This document shows positions 18,226 through 27,022 of a DNA stretch of 64,000 nucleotides, piece after piece. Position numbers and translations under genes: made by a program. The notes under the pieces are model-generated. The model saw nothing but the letters and a program-made list of their open reading frames with translations. It was not told the DNA's origin and did no database searches. This DNA comes from Fidelibacterota bacterium (GTDB lineage Bacteria > Fidelibacterota > UBA8477 > JABMPR01): positions 1 through 64,000 of the forward strand of contig JABHBL010000022.1 of NCBI GenBank assembly GCA_018673925.1, read 5' to 3'. Each line of letters begins with the position of its first letter. Within the stretch, counting starts at the first letter, position 1.

Positions 18226-19149
18226 ATGATTTTTTCGTCTGCATTTAATCGACTTAAACAAGGTTTAAGCCGTTCACGTACACAGTTTAACAACCGTATA
18301 AGCAAATTATTTACTGGATCAGTACCCCTAACTGATGAATTGCTGGAGGAGATCGAAGAAATTCTCATCTCTGCGGATATTGGTGTAGAACTCTCCATTG
18401 AGATTATTGAAGATCTGCGTATGAATTTTCCCCTCAACCAGGTGGTTGAAATGAATTCAGTGGTGGAATTTCTAAAATCCGACATTATGCGTCGTATGGA
18501 GGTGAAGCAAATCCCAACCGAAACTACGGAAAAACCCCATGTTATCCTTGTTGTGGGTGTGAATGGAACCGGGAAAACTACATCCATAGGAAAGTTAGCC
18601 TACCACTATACCAGTCAGGGCAAAAGCGTGCTTCTGGTAGCCGGAGATACCTTCCGTGCAGCTGCCATAGAGCAACTTGAGATATGGTCAGAACGAAGTG
18701 GCGCTGAACTCACCAAAAAAGATGCTGCAGATCCAAGTGCAGTTGTTTATGATGCGCTTCAAAGTGCCAATCAGCGGGGGATAGATGTGGTTCTCATTGA
18801 TACTGCAGGGCGATTGCACACTCAGAAGAATCTCATGATTGAATTGGATAAAATCCAGCGTGTCGTTAAAAAAGTTATACCCAGTGCTCCCCATGAAACT
18901 GTTTTGACTATTGATGCCACCACGGGGCAAAATGGTCTTATCCAGGCTCGCCAGTTTTCAGAGGTCACACCAGTCGATCATCTCTTTCTTACAAAACTGG
19001 ATGGAACCGCCAAGGGTGGGATAGCCATAGCCATTCACCACAACCTTGATATTCCTGTGAAATACATTGGTATTGGAGAGCAAAAGGAAGATATACAGGA
19101 TTTTGATGCTGCGAGCTATGTGCAGGCATTATTTGAGGTAGGGTCGTAG
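18226..19149 (+). CDS. ftsY: Signal recognition particle receptor FtsY
   Basis: 307 residues, a short NG-domain form without the acidic A domain. The four-helix N domain (about 1-85) carries LTDELLEEIEEILISADIGV. The G domain has GVNGTGKTTSIGKL, DTFRAAAIEQL, DTAGRLHTQKNLM and TKLDGTAKGG. The C-terminal YIGIGEQKEDIQDFD is diagnostic for FtsY. It docks SRP-bound ribosomes to the Sec translocon. A long perfect palindrome overlaps its stop codon. Confidence 0.96.
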   Translation: MIFSSAFNRLKQGLSRSRTQFNNRISKLFTGSVPLTDELLEEIEEILISADIGVELSIEIIEDLRMNFPLNQVVEMNSVVEFLKSDIMRRMEVKQIPTETTEKPHVILVVGVNGTGKTTSIGKLAYHYTSQGKSVLLVAGDTFRAAAIEQLEIWSERSGAELTKKDAADPSAVVYDALQSANQRGIDVVLIDTAGRLHTQKNLMIELDKIQRVVKKVIPSAPHETVLTIDATTGQNGLIQARQFSEVTPVDHLFLTKLDGTAKGGIAIAIHHNLDIPVKYIGIGEQKEDIQDFDAASYVQALFEVGS

Positions 19150-19173
19150 GCTGGTAGCATGCTACCAGCCTAC
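19146..19173. repeat. 28-bp perfect palindrome spanning the ftsY stop codon
   Basis: A fully self-complementary 28-bp sequence centred on GCATGC (halves GTAGGCTGGTAGCA and TGCTACCAGCCTAC). It includes the ftsY stop codon and ends 23 bp before the rimO start. It would form a very stable RNA hairpin but has no T-tract, so it is not a standard terminator. An RNA processing or attenuation hairpin, a dimeric protein site or a mobile small palindrome are all possible. Confidence 0.9.
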
Positions 19174-19196
19174 TGCATCCAAGGAAAAATCTGACA

Positions 19197-20531
19197 ATGC
19201 CTCAATCTAATAAAAAAGTCCACATCATCAGTTTGGGATGTGTGAAGAATACCGTTGATAGTGAGATCATTGCAGGTGGGCTTGAATCAGCTGGCATAGA
19301 ACTGGTTGATGAACCTGAGGATGCCAATACCATCATCATCAACACCTGTGGTTTTATCGGTGACGCCAAGCAGGAATCGGTTGAGGTCATTCTTGAAGCT
19401 GCCCAATTAAAAACCGACGGTCAACTTAAAGAGCTACTTGTAGCAGGCTGTCTATCAGCACGTTACAAGAAAGAGCTAACCCAGGAAATGCCTGAGGTTG
19501 ACAAGTTTTTTGTCACAGAGGATTTTCGGAATATTTTTGAGTATATCGCATCCAAACCCCACCTGGCTGATGATCCGGATCATCGGAGAAAACTCCTGAC
19601 TCCACGTCATTATGCCTATCTTAAAATCAGTGAGGGTTGTGACAATGTATGCAGTTTTTGTGCAATACCTCTCATGCGTGGCAAACAGAGAAGTCGGGAA
19701 GTGGATTCTCTAGTGAGTGAAGCCAAATCACTGGTGGCTCGTGGTGTCAGAGAAATGATGGTCATTGGACAAGACACGACTACCTACGGCTGGGACCTGA
19801 GACCCAAGCGTTACCTCCATGAACTATTGGCTGAATTAGACAAGATTGAAGGCCTGGATTGGATCCGTTTGCACTATGCTCACCCTTCCCATTTTTCCAG
19901 GAAGCTTATTCCTATCTTTAAAAACGCCAAGCGGATACTGCCTTACCTGGATATTCCGGTTCAGCATGCCTCCACAAATATGCTCACTTCAATGAAGCGG
20001 GGGCTGGATGCTGATGGCCTACGTAGATTACTTTTGGAACTGCGGCAGGAGATACCTCAGCTGAAATTAAGAACCTCTGTCATTGTTGGCTTTCCCGGGG
20101 AAACGGAGAAAGATTTTGATACCCTGTTGAACTTCCTGGAAGAAATTCAATTTGACCGTCTTGGTGTGTTCACTTATTCTGAGGAAGAGGATACCAGCGG
20201 GGCTGATCTGGAAGATGATGTTCCCATGGATGTGAAGATCCAGAGAATGGATGCCGTCATGGATCTCCAGCATAGCATTGCCTTCAATAATAATCAGGCT
20301 TTGATAGGTCAAGAACTGGATATCATCATAGACAGTCCCGATCCAGACGATGATGAGCAAATGCTGGGTCGTACTATCTGGGATGCACCTGAGATTGATC
20401 AACAGGTAGTCATTACTGGCGTATTTGAGGTGGGAAGTATTGTCAAATTGAGAATCGATGATGCAGGTGCATACGAATTGTATGCCTCCGGAGTGTCCGA
20501 TAATCTTATTGCCCTGAGTGATATCAACTAA
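19197..20531 (+). CDS. rimO: Ribosomal protein uS12 methylthiotransferase RimO
   Basis: 444-residue radical-SAM methylthiotransferase that modifies the conserved Asp of ribosomal protein S12. The N-terminal domain has the three auxiliary cluster cysteines in SLGCVKNTVDSE, NTCGFIGDAK and AGCLSARY. The radical SAM motif CDNVCSFC is near residues 148-155, and a C-terminal TRAM domain runs from about 375. SLGC-KN-VDSE and LKISEGC favour RimO over MiaB. It lies downstream of ftsY after a palindrome and has no overlap with polA (96-bp gap). Confidence 0.95.
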   Translation: MPQSNKKVHIISLGCVKNTVDSEIIAGGLESAGIELVDEPEDANTIIINTCGFIGDAKQESVEVILEAAQLKTDGQLKELLVAGCLSARYKKELTQEMPEVDKFFVTEDFRNIFEYIASKPHLADDPDHRRKLLTPRHYAYLKISEGCDNVCSFCAIPLMRGKQRSREVDSLVSEAKSLVARGVREMMVIGQDTTTYGWDLRPKRYLHELLAELDKIEGLDWIRLHYAHPSHFSRKLIPIFKNAKRILPYLDIPVQHASTNMLTSMKRGLDADGLRRLLLELRQEIPQLKLRTSVIVGFPGETEKDFDTLLNFLEEIQFDRLGVFTYSEEEDTSGADLEDDVPMDVKIQRMDAVMDLQHSIAFNNNQALIGQELDIIIDSPDPDDDEQMLGRTIWDAPEIDQQVVITGVFEVGSIVKLRIDDAGAYELYASGVSDNLIALSDIN

Positions 20532-20627
20532 ACACTGATTCAATCCAGCCAAATGGGCAATTCATGCTGGCATAAGCAAGTCGAAATGTTTATATCTCAG
20601 CAAATTCAACCATAAGCAGGATATATC

Positions 20628-23354
20628 ATGACCGATAAAAAATCTAAAGTAATATATTTAATTGATGGATCAGCCCTGGTCTATCGTTCTCATTTTGCCT
20701 TTATCAAAAATCCCCTAATCAACTCCAAGGGGCAACTGGTGAGTGCTATTTTTGGGTTCATGAATGCCATGCTGCGACTTATGACCCGGGAGAATCCAGA
20801 GTATCTGGCAGTGGTCATGGACACCAAGGAAAAGACATTCCGACACAAACAATATCCGGAATACAAAGCCACCCGTGAAAAAATGCCTGATGATCTGGCA
20901 GCCCAATTACCTGTCATTGATGATATCGTCACCAAACTAAACATTCCATATCTGAAGCGTGAAGGATTTGAGGCTGATGACATTATTGGAACCATCTCAA
21001 AACTCGGTGCAGAACAGGGGTTTGAAGTAAAAGTGCTTTCAGGTGATAAAGATTTTGCTCAATTGGTAAACGACAATGTTCAAATTGTGAATCCAAAAGA
21101 CAATGTGGTTTGGACCTCAGCCTATGTTGAAGAGAAGTGGGGGGTTCCACCTGAAAAGATTATCGATTTGCTGGGACTCATGGGTGATGCCTCTGATAAT
21201 GTTCCAGGTGTGCCCGGTGTTGGCCCTAAAACGGCCGTAAAACTGATTCAGGAACATGGAAGCATGCTTGAGCTATATGAGAAGCTTGAGGATGTTAAAA
21301 ATCCAAAATTGAAGCTCAAACTTGAAGAGAACAAAGATAAGGCACTCTTATCCAGAGAATTGGTCACCATAAAAACGGATATGGATAATATGCCAAGCTG
21401 GGAAGAGATTCGCATTGAATCCATGGATATTGATGCAGCCCGCAGCGTGTTCCAGGAATTTGAGCTATTCAATCTCATGAAGCCCCTGGATGATGTACGT
21501 GCACTTTACTCAACAGGTGATGAGCCAGCTCGTGAGGAGAGATCTCGAAACTATACTGTTGTGAAGCACATTCCTGAACTAATAGAACTGGTGGAAACCC
21601 TTAAAACCAAGCAGATGGTGGCTTTCGACCTTGAAACAACCAGTCTGGATGTACTCACTACAGAAATTGTAGGGTTGTCCTTTGCCTGGGAAGCCAATAG
21701 TGCCGTTTATATCGCCGTGAAATATCCAAACCCACCTGATGGCTGTTTTACGCCTGATGATATTGGAATTGTCCTCAGAGAACTCAAACCATTCTGGGAT
21801 TCAGAGACCATCAAGAAGACGGGGCATAATCTCAAATTCGATCTTTCTGTGTTGAAAAGCTATGGAATTGATGTCACTGGAGTTGGGTTCGATTCACAAA
21901 TTGCAGGGTATCTGGTGAATCCAGGCGGTCGTGGCTATGGGATGAATGACCTCAGTGTCCAATATCTAGGTATAGACCCAATTCACATCGAAGAGCTGAT
22001 AGGCAAGGGCAAAGAGCAAATCACCATGGATCTGGTAACCCTGGATGTAATTAGTGAATATGCTGCAGAAGATGCAGATATTTCATTTCAACTCTATGAT
22101 ATTCTCTCGGAAAAAATTGAGAAGGACCAGCTCAACTCGGTTCTTGATGATATCGACCTGCCCTTGATTCCTGTGCTCATGGATATGGAACGTGAAGGTA
22201 CCTTTGTGGATGCCGGTATTCTGAATGATATGTCAGAGAGTCTTGGTAAAGAATTGGTCAGACTTGAAAAAGCTATTTTCGAAGAAGCCGGTGAAGAATT
22301 TAATGTGGCTTCTCCACGTCAGGTGGCTGAGATTCTTTTTGAGAAAAAAGGTATCAAGCCCATACGCAAGACCAAGACAGGCTTTTCCACTGATGTGAAT
22401 GTTCTCCAGATACTGGCCAAGGAACATGCTATTCCACGTTATATGCTGGACTACAGACAAGTTGCAAAACTCAAATCGACCTACACTGATACTTTACCTC
22501 TGCTGATTCACGAAAAAACAGGTCGCATTCATTCCAATTTTAATCAGACCATAGCAGCAACAGGGCGTTTGAGTTCCACCAATCCTAACTTTCAGAACAT
22601 CCCGGTGAGAACAGAATTGGGTCGGGACATCCGCAAGGCTTTCCGACCTCAATCCAGCGGATGGAAAATTCTGGCGGCTGATTATTCCCAAATTGAACTC
22701 AGACTCATGGCCCAATACTCAAAAGATGAGCGTCTGATTGAAGCCTTTAAAAATGGTGAAGATATTCACACGGCCACTGCAGCACATGTGTTTGGCACCA
22801 ACCTATTTGGTGTCTCAGACGACCAACGTCGCCGTGCCAAGGTAGTTAACTTTGGTATCATGTATGGGGCTGGTCCATTTCGGATGTCCAACGAACTGGA
22901 AATTTCAAGAGGCGAAGCAGCTGAATTGATCAGTGATTACTTCAACACCTACCCCGGTATTCGGAATTACCTGGATGAGACTATCGAATTCGCCCGGGAA
23001 CATAAATTTGTTCAGACACTCTTTGGTAGAAAACGGCCTGTCCCGGATATTGATGCCTCCAATAGAATGAGCAGGGAAGGGGCAGAACGCATCGCTACCA
23101 ATATGCCTATTCAGGGAACCGCAGCTGACATTATTAAATTGGCCATGATTCAAGTTCATAAGCGCATAAAGGCTGAAAATCTAAAGAGTAAGATGATCCT
23201 CCAGGTCCATGATGAATTGGTATTTGAAGTGCCAGATGATGAAATTGAAACGCTTACTCAACTCGTTAGGGAGACCATGGAACACGCCGTTGATTTGGAT
23301 ATTCCTCTGACAGTAGATATTGGAATCGGTGACAACTGGTTAGAAGCACATTGA
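20628..23354 (+). CDS. polA: DNA polymerase I
   Basis: 908 residues with three domains. The 5'-3' flap exonuclease (about 1-290) has GVPGVGPKTAVKLI. A proofreading 3'-5' exonuclease (about 310-500) retains its acidic residues: AFDLETT, NLKFDLSVL and the YAAEDAD Exo III motif. The family A polymerase (about 530-908) has motif A DYSQIELRLMA, motif B RRRAKVVNFGIMYG and motif C VHDELVFEVP. Motif B has Phe at the position that excludes dideoxynucleotides. It acts in Okazaki fragment maturation and gap repair. It ends the housekeeping run; a 367-bp gap follows. Confidence 0.97.
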   Translation: MTDKKSKVIYLIDGSALVYRSHFAFIKNPLINSKGQLVSAIFGFMNAMLRLMTRENPEYLAVVMDTKEKTFRHKQYPEYKATREKMPDDLAAQLPVIDDIVTKLNIPYLKREGFEADDIIGTISKLGAEQGFEVKVLSGDKDFAQLVNDNVQIVNPKDNVVWTSAYVEEKWGVPPEKIIDLLGLMGDASDNVPGVPGVGPKTAVKLIQEHGSMLELYEKLEDVKNPKLKLKLEENKDKALLSRELVTIKTDMDNMPSWEEIRIESMDIDAARSVFQEFELFNLMKPLDDVRALYSTGDEPAREERSRNYTVVKHIPELIELVETLKTKQMVAFDLETTSLDVLTTEIVGLSFAWEANSAVYIAVKYPNPPDGCFTPDDIGIVLRELKPFWDSETIKKTGHNLKFDLSVLKSYGIDVTGVGFDSQIAGYLVNPGGRGYGMNDLSVQYLGIDPIHIEELIGKGKEQITMDLVTLDVISEYAAEDADISFQLYDILSEKIEKDQLNSVLDDIDLPLIPVLMDMEREGTFVDAGILNDMSESLGKELVRLEKAIFEEAGEEFNVASPRQVAEILFEKKGIKPIRKTKTGFSTDVNVLQILAKEHAIPRYMLDYRQVAKLKSTYTDTLPLLIHEKTGRIHSNFNQTIAATGRLSSTNPNFQNIPVRTELGRDIRKAFRPQSSGWKILAADYSQIELRLMAQYSKDERLIEAFKNGEDIHTATAAHVFGTNLFGVSDDQRRRAKVVNFGIMYGAGPFRMSNELEISRGEAAELISDYFNTYPGIRNYLDETIEFAREHKFVQTLFGRKRPVPDIDASNRMSREGAERIATNMPIQGTAADIIKLAMIQVHKRIKAENLKSKMILQVHDELVFEVPDDEIETLTQLVRETMEHAVDLDIPLTVDIGIGDNWLEAH

Positions 23355-23721
23355 TTTAAACCTTTCCCAGCGAGAATAATTCACGTTAAAACTTGGGAAA
23401 ATCTACTCTATATTTCGTTATGGGGATTTTCTTAGTAGCATAAATAACAACAGGATACGCCAGTCACTGGAACCTCATCTTGTAGTTAATAAATAATTAG
23501 TATTAACTGATTGAATCCCTATATTTCAGCAATACAAAATTGATGGGGATGCACATTCATGTGTTTGTCAAGGTTTTACAATCTTGTCCAATTTTTTTTC
23601 ACTCTCGATTCAAATGGGTCGAATCAATAAAAATATGAATATTAATACCAAATATTTTATCCGGAATTTGATGGGTTCACAGATAACCCATCATAGAATT
23701 TCACAGCCTGAGGAACGATAT
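23355..23721. other. Intergenic region upstream of the first TonB-receptor operon
   Basis: 367 bases without a gene. An upstream in-frame extension of the receptor gene into this stretch has no signal-peptide logic. It holds a weak dyad after polA (TTTCCCA at 23363, TGGGAAA at 23394) and a better one just before the receptor start (23669-23693). The promoter of the 13.8-kb operon must be here, but no clear box can be assigned. Confidence 0.5.
23669..23693. promoter_or_regulatory. Inverted repeat in the leader of the TonB-receptor operon
   Basis: Perfect 9-bp arms TGATGGGTT and AACCCATCA around a 7-bp spacer, 28 bp before the receptor start. It could be an operator for a dimeric regulator or a leader hairpin. 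Confidence 0.45.
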
Positions 23722-26700
23722 ATGAGAAAAGTCAGTCTATTCCTTATCATGTTAGCCCTAGCATCCACTTTAATGGCAGCAACCACCGGCAAAATTTCAG
23801 GAGAAGTGGTTGAGAAGACCAGCGGTGAGGCCATGATCGGTGTCAATATCATTGTTGAAGGAACCAGCCTCGGGGCGGTAACTGATATTACAGGTTATTA
23901 TGTCATACTAAATGTTCCACCGGGTTATCAAACTTTAAAGGCGACGATGATTGGCTATTCTCAGACCACAATTGAGGATATCCGAGTAGAAATCGATCGA
24001 ACTCAGACAGTAAATATTGAATTGGCCGAAGAAGTGCTTGAAGGTCAATCTGTGGTAATTGTCGCTGAGCGTAAAGTTATCAAGATGGATGTGGCCGCCA
24101 GCCAGCGTAGCGTTACGGCTGAAGGAATTGAAGAATTACCTGTCACAAGTATTTCGGAAGTATTGACGCTTCAGGCTGGAGTGAGTGGTTTTTCTGTCAG
24201 GGGTGGTGGAACCGAAGAAACAGCTCTCATGATTGATGGGATTGAGTTGAAAGATGAGAGGACCAATAAACCCATTACGGGGATCCCGCTCAGCGCAGTA
24301 CAAGAAATTTCAGTGCAAACCGGTGGTTTTAGTGCGGAATATGGAAACGTTCGATCAGGTGTGGTCAATGTGGTAACCAAAGATGGAAGTGGTGGCTACA
24401 GCGGAACCCTGACTATCAAGCATAGTGCAGCAGAGCCGAAGCATTTCGGTATATCTCCCTATGATGAAGATTCCTTCTATTTGAGACCTTATCTAGATGA
24501 CGCAGTAGCCTGGACCGGTACTGAAGTCGGTGAAACCTATACAGATGCAAACAACAATGGTTTTTGGGATGAGGGTGAAACCTTTACAGATTTCAATGAA
24601 GATGGCGAGTATACAGCCTGGGATAAATATACACAGCGTCAATATCCTTCATTTGTTGGTTGGAACGCAGTTTCGGAAGCCTCTCTTGCAAATGATGATC
24701 CCAGTGATGATTTATCACCATCCGCTGCAAAGAGATTATTTGAATGGCAGTATCGCAAACCTGGTAACATTGTCAATCCGGACATGAATATTGATGGTGG
24801 TTTTGGGGGACCCGTTCCATTTATTGGCGAAGGTCTGGGCAATTTGAGATTTTTTCTTTCATATCGTCAGGAAAACAATGAATACCTCTATCCCGTCTCA
24901 GAAAGTGGAACCCTGTCCAAAACAACCTTGCTACGCCTGACTTCTGATGTTGACAAATCCAAGAAACTTAATTTCACTTATATGGCTGGTAACCTAACTG
25001 CAACCACATCATCCAGAGGTGGCCTAACCAGTTATATGTCCTCCGTATGGAATCTGGCATCACAGGTTAACCGTTCAGGTTTCACCATGCCCTGGAGATT
25101 GTACTCTAATCAATATTGGGCTCCGACAGAGGTATCACATGCCACTTACTCAGCAAAATTCACACACTTGCTCAGCTCTTCCTCCTATTATGAAATCATA
25201 TTGAAACACATAAAGAAACAATATGATACAGGTCCTGGACCCGACAGAAATCTTGACGAGGTCTATGAGATATTTGATGGATATTTTGTGGATGAAGCGC
25301 CAGAAGGCTTCTATGGTACTCCTGTAAGTACGATTGACGGAAATATGAATATGGGTGGTGCAGTTAGTACTTCACGAGATCAATCAATTGTTAAAACAAC
25401 TTCTTTAAGTGGAGACTATGTAAACCAGGTAAACAAAAATAACCAGATCAAAGCTGGTTTTGATTTTGTCTATGATGATCTCGAAATGGAATTTGGGTCA
25501 TTAAACTACTTTTTACCTGAGGGAAATTATTGGTCACGGATGTACTACACACCGTATCGATTTACTACTTATCTACAGGATAAAATGGAGTTTGAGGGAT
25601 TTATCGCTTCTCTGGGTCTAAATGCTGAGATTATTAGCCCCAATACCTCATGGTACAAAGTAGAACCCTATGATGAAAGTTTTTACTCTTCGAGTTATAG
25701 CCAGTCAGCCGAGGATTCTTTTGAAAAAGAGGATGTGAAGCCACGATTTTATCTGAGTCCCCGTTTGGCGATCTCACATCCCATTACCATCAATTCGAAA
25801 CTGTATTTCAATTATGGCCATTACAGACAAGTTCCCACTACTGAAAGTCTTTTCAGGGTCCAGCGGAAGGTGGTCCTTAATGGAGACAGAGAAATTGAAG
25901 ACCTTACGCAACTGTCGACTATTGGTGATCCAAACCTGGATCAAGCCAGAACTATTTCCTATGAGTTGGGCTATGATCATGCCTTGTTTGATACATATCT
26001 CATCCATTTGGCTGCCTACTACAAGGATATCACGGATCAGCAGGATTGGACACGATACATTAGTGCGAGCGGTCAGGTAAACTATAGCCATCTCACAGCC
26101 AACAGTTATGAGGATATCAGGGGTTTTGAAGCTGATGTATCTAAAATGGTGGGTGACTGGATTACTGGAAATGTCAACTTCGAGTACCGTGTGAATACTT
26201 CAGGTTATTTTGGTGTGAAGCAATACTATGAGAATCCCAGCGAACAGCGAGATTATCTGAAGAATAATTCAGTACAGAGTAAGCCACGGCCCACCCCTCG
26301 GGTAAAATCAGTGGTTGATTTTCACACACCTCGCAATTTTGGACCCACGATTTTCAGCCAAAAACCTCTGGCGGAATGGCATCTCAATGTATTGAGCAGC
26401 TGGAGAGCTGGATCCTGGTTTTCATATAATCCCAGGGGCATAGAAGGTATTGCTTACAATTTTAGATGGCAGGATTCAAGATCAGTTGATTTGAAGATCT
26501 CCAAAATTTTCAAAGCAGGAAATATGAGTATCAAGTTTTTTGCTGATATCAATAATGCCTTGAATCTTAAAACCTTTAGTGGGTACGGATTCGAAGATAT
26601 TCATGACTATGACTTCTATTTAGGTTCCCTATTGCTTTCTGAAGACAAACTGGAAGCTATCGGCGAACCCGTATTTCCCGGAATCGATCACAATGATAAG

Positions 26701-26988
26701 CCAGGCGACGTAAGACCTGACGATGTAGCTTTTGTACCCATTGAGTGGATTGCTGATGTGGAAAAGTTGTCTGATGATGCTCGTAGTGAGCGCGGGATTT
26801 ATTATGATGCAGCTACCGAGACTTACCTGCAATTCGATCACATCAGTGGCTGGGAAGAGGTTGGATCGAGCTATCTGAATGAAGTGGTTGAGGATAAAGC
26901 ATATATCGATATGCCCAACCAGGGTTCATTCATTTTTCTTTCACCCCAAGACATCTTTTTGGGTCTAAATATTTCTTATGATTTCTAG
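23722..26988 (+). CDS. TonB-dependent receptor 1 (carboxypeptidase-regulatory-like N-domain)
   Basis: 1088-residue outer-membrane receptor. A signal peptide (MRKVSLFLIMLALASTLMA) is followed at once by a carboxypeptidase-regulatory-like beta-sandwich (TTGKISGEVVEKTSGEAMIG, about 20-110). A plug domain follows (SVRGGGTEETALMIDGIELK; EYGNVRSGVVNVVTKDG), then a long barrel ending in aromatic-rich LGLNISYDF. An Asp/Asn-rich insertion DANNNGFWDEGETFTDFNED is at residues 273-292. The ATG at 23722 has AGGA upstream; earlier in-frame starts would only add an implausible leader. It is the first gene of a tight operon with secreted partner A1 (34-bp gap), and is paralogous to receptor 2. The substrate is unknown. 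Confidence 0.93.
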   Translation: MRKVSLFLIMLALASTLMAATTGKISGEVVEKTSGEAMIGVNIIVEGTSLGAVTDITGYYVILNVPPGYQTLKATMIGYSQTTIEDIRVEIDRTQTVNIELAEEVLEGQSVVIVAERKVIKMDVAASQRSVTAEGIEELPVTSISEVLTLQAGVSGFSVRGGGTEETALMIDGIELKDERTNKPITGIPLSAVQEISVQTGGFSAEYGNVRSGVVNVVTKDGSGGYSGTLTIKHSAAEPKHFGISPYDEDSFYLRPYLDDAVAWTGTEVGETYTDANNNGFWDEGETFTDFNEDGEYTAWDKYTQRQYPSFVGWNAVSEASLANDDPSDDLSPSAAKRLFEWQYRKPGNIVNPDMNIDGGFGGPVPFIGEGLGNLRFFLSYRQENNEYLYPVSESGTLSKTTLLRLTSDVDKSKKLNFTYMAGNLTATTSSRGGLTSYMSSVWNLASQVNRSGFTMPWRLYSNQYWAPTEVSHATYSAKFTHLLSSSSYYEIILKHIKKQYDTGPGPDRNLDEVYEIFDGYFVDEAPEGFYGTPVSTIDGNMNMGGAVSTSRDQSIVKTTSLSGDYVNQVNKNNQIKAGFDFVYDDLEMEFGSLNYFLPEGNYWSRMYYTPYRFTTYLQDKMEFEGFIASLGLNAEIISPNTSWYKVEPYDESFYSSSYSQSAEDSFEKEDVKPRFYLSPRLAISHPITINSKLYFNYGHYRQVPTTESLFRVQRKVVLNGDREIEDLTQLSTIGDPNLDQARTISYELGYDHALFDTYLIHLAAYYKDITDQQDWTRYISASGQVNYSHLTANSYEDIRGFEADVSKMVGDWITGNVNFEYRVNTSGYFGVKQYYENPSEQRDYLKNNSVQSKPRPTPRVKSVVDFHTPRNFGPTIFSQKPLAEWHLNVLSSWRAGSWFSYNPRGIEGIAYNFRWQDSRSVDLKISKIFKAGNMSIKFFADINNALNLKTFSGYGFEDIHDYDFYLGSLLLSEDKLEAIGEPVFPGIDHNDKPGDVRPDDVAFVPIEWIADVEKLSDDARSERGIYYDAATETYLQFDHISGWEEVGSSYLNEVVEDKAYIDMPNQGSFIFLSPQDIFLGLNISYDF

Positions 26989-27022
26989 AAGAATGCGATG
27001 CATGAATAAGGAAAATAAATTT

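Noticed and set aside
19146..19173. Standard Rho-independent terminator after ftsY
   Set aside because: The hairpin is strong but no T-tract follows on either strand, and rimO starts 23 bp later in the same direction.
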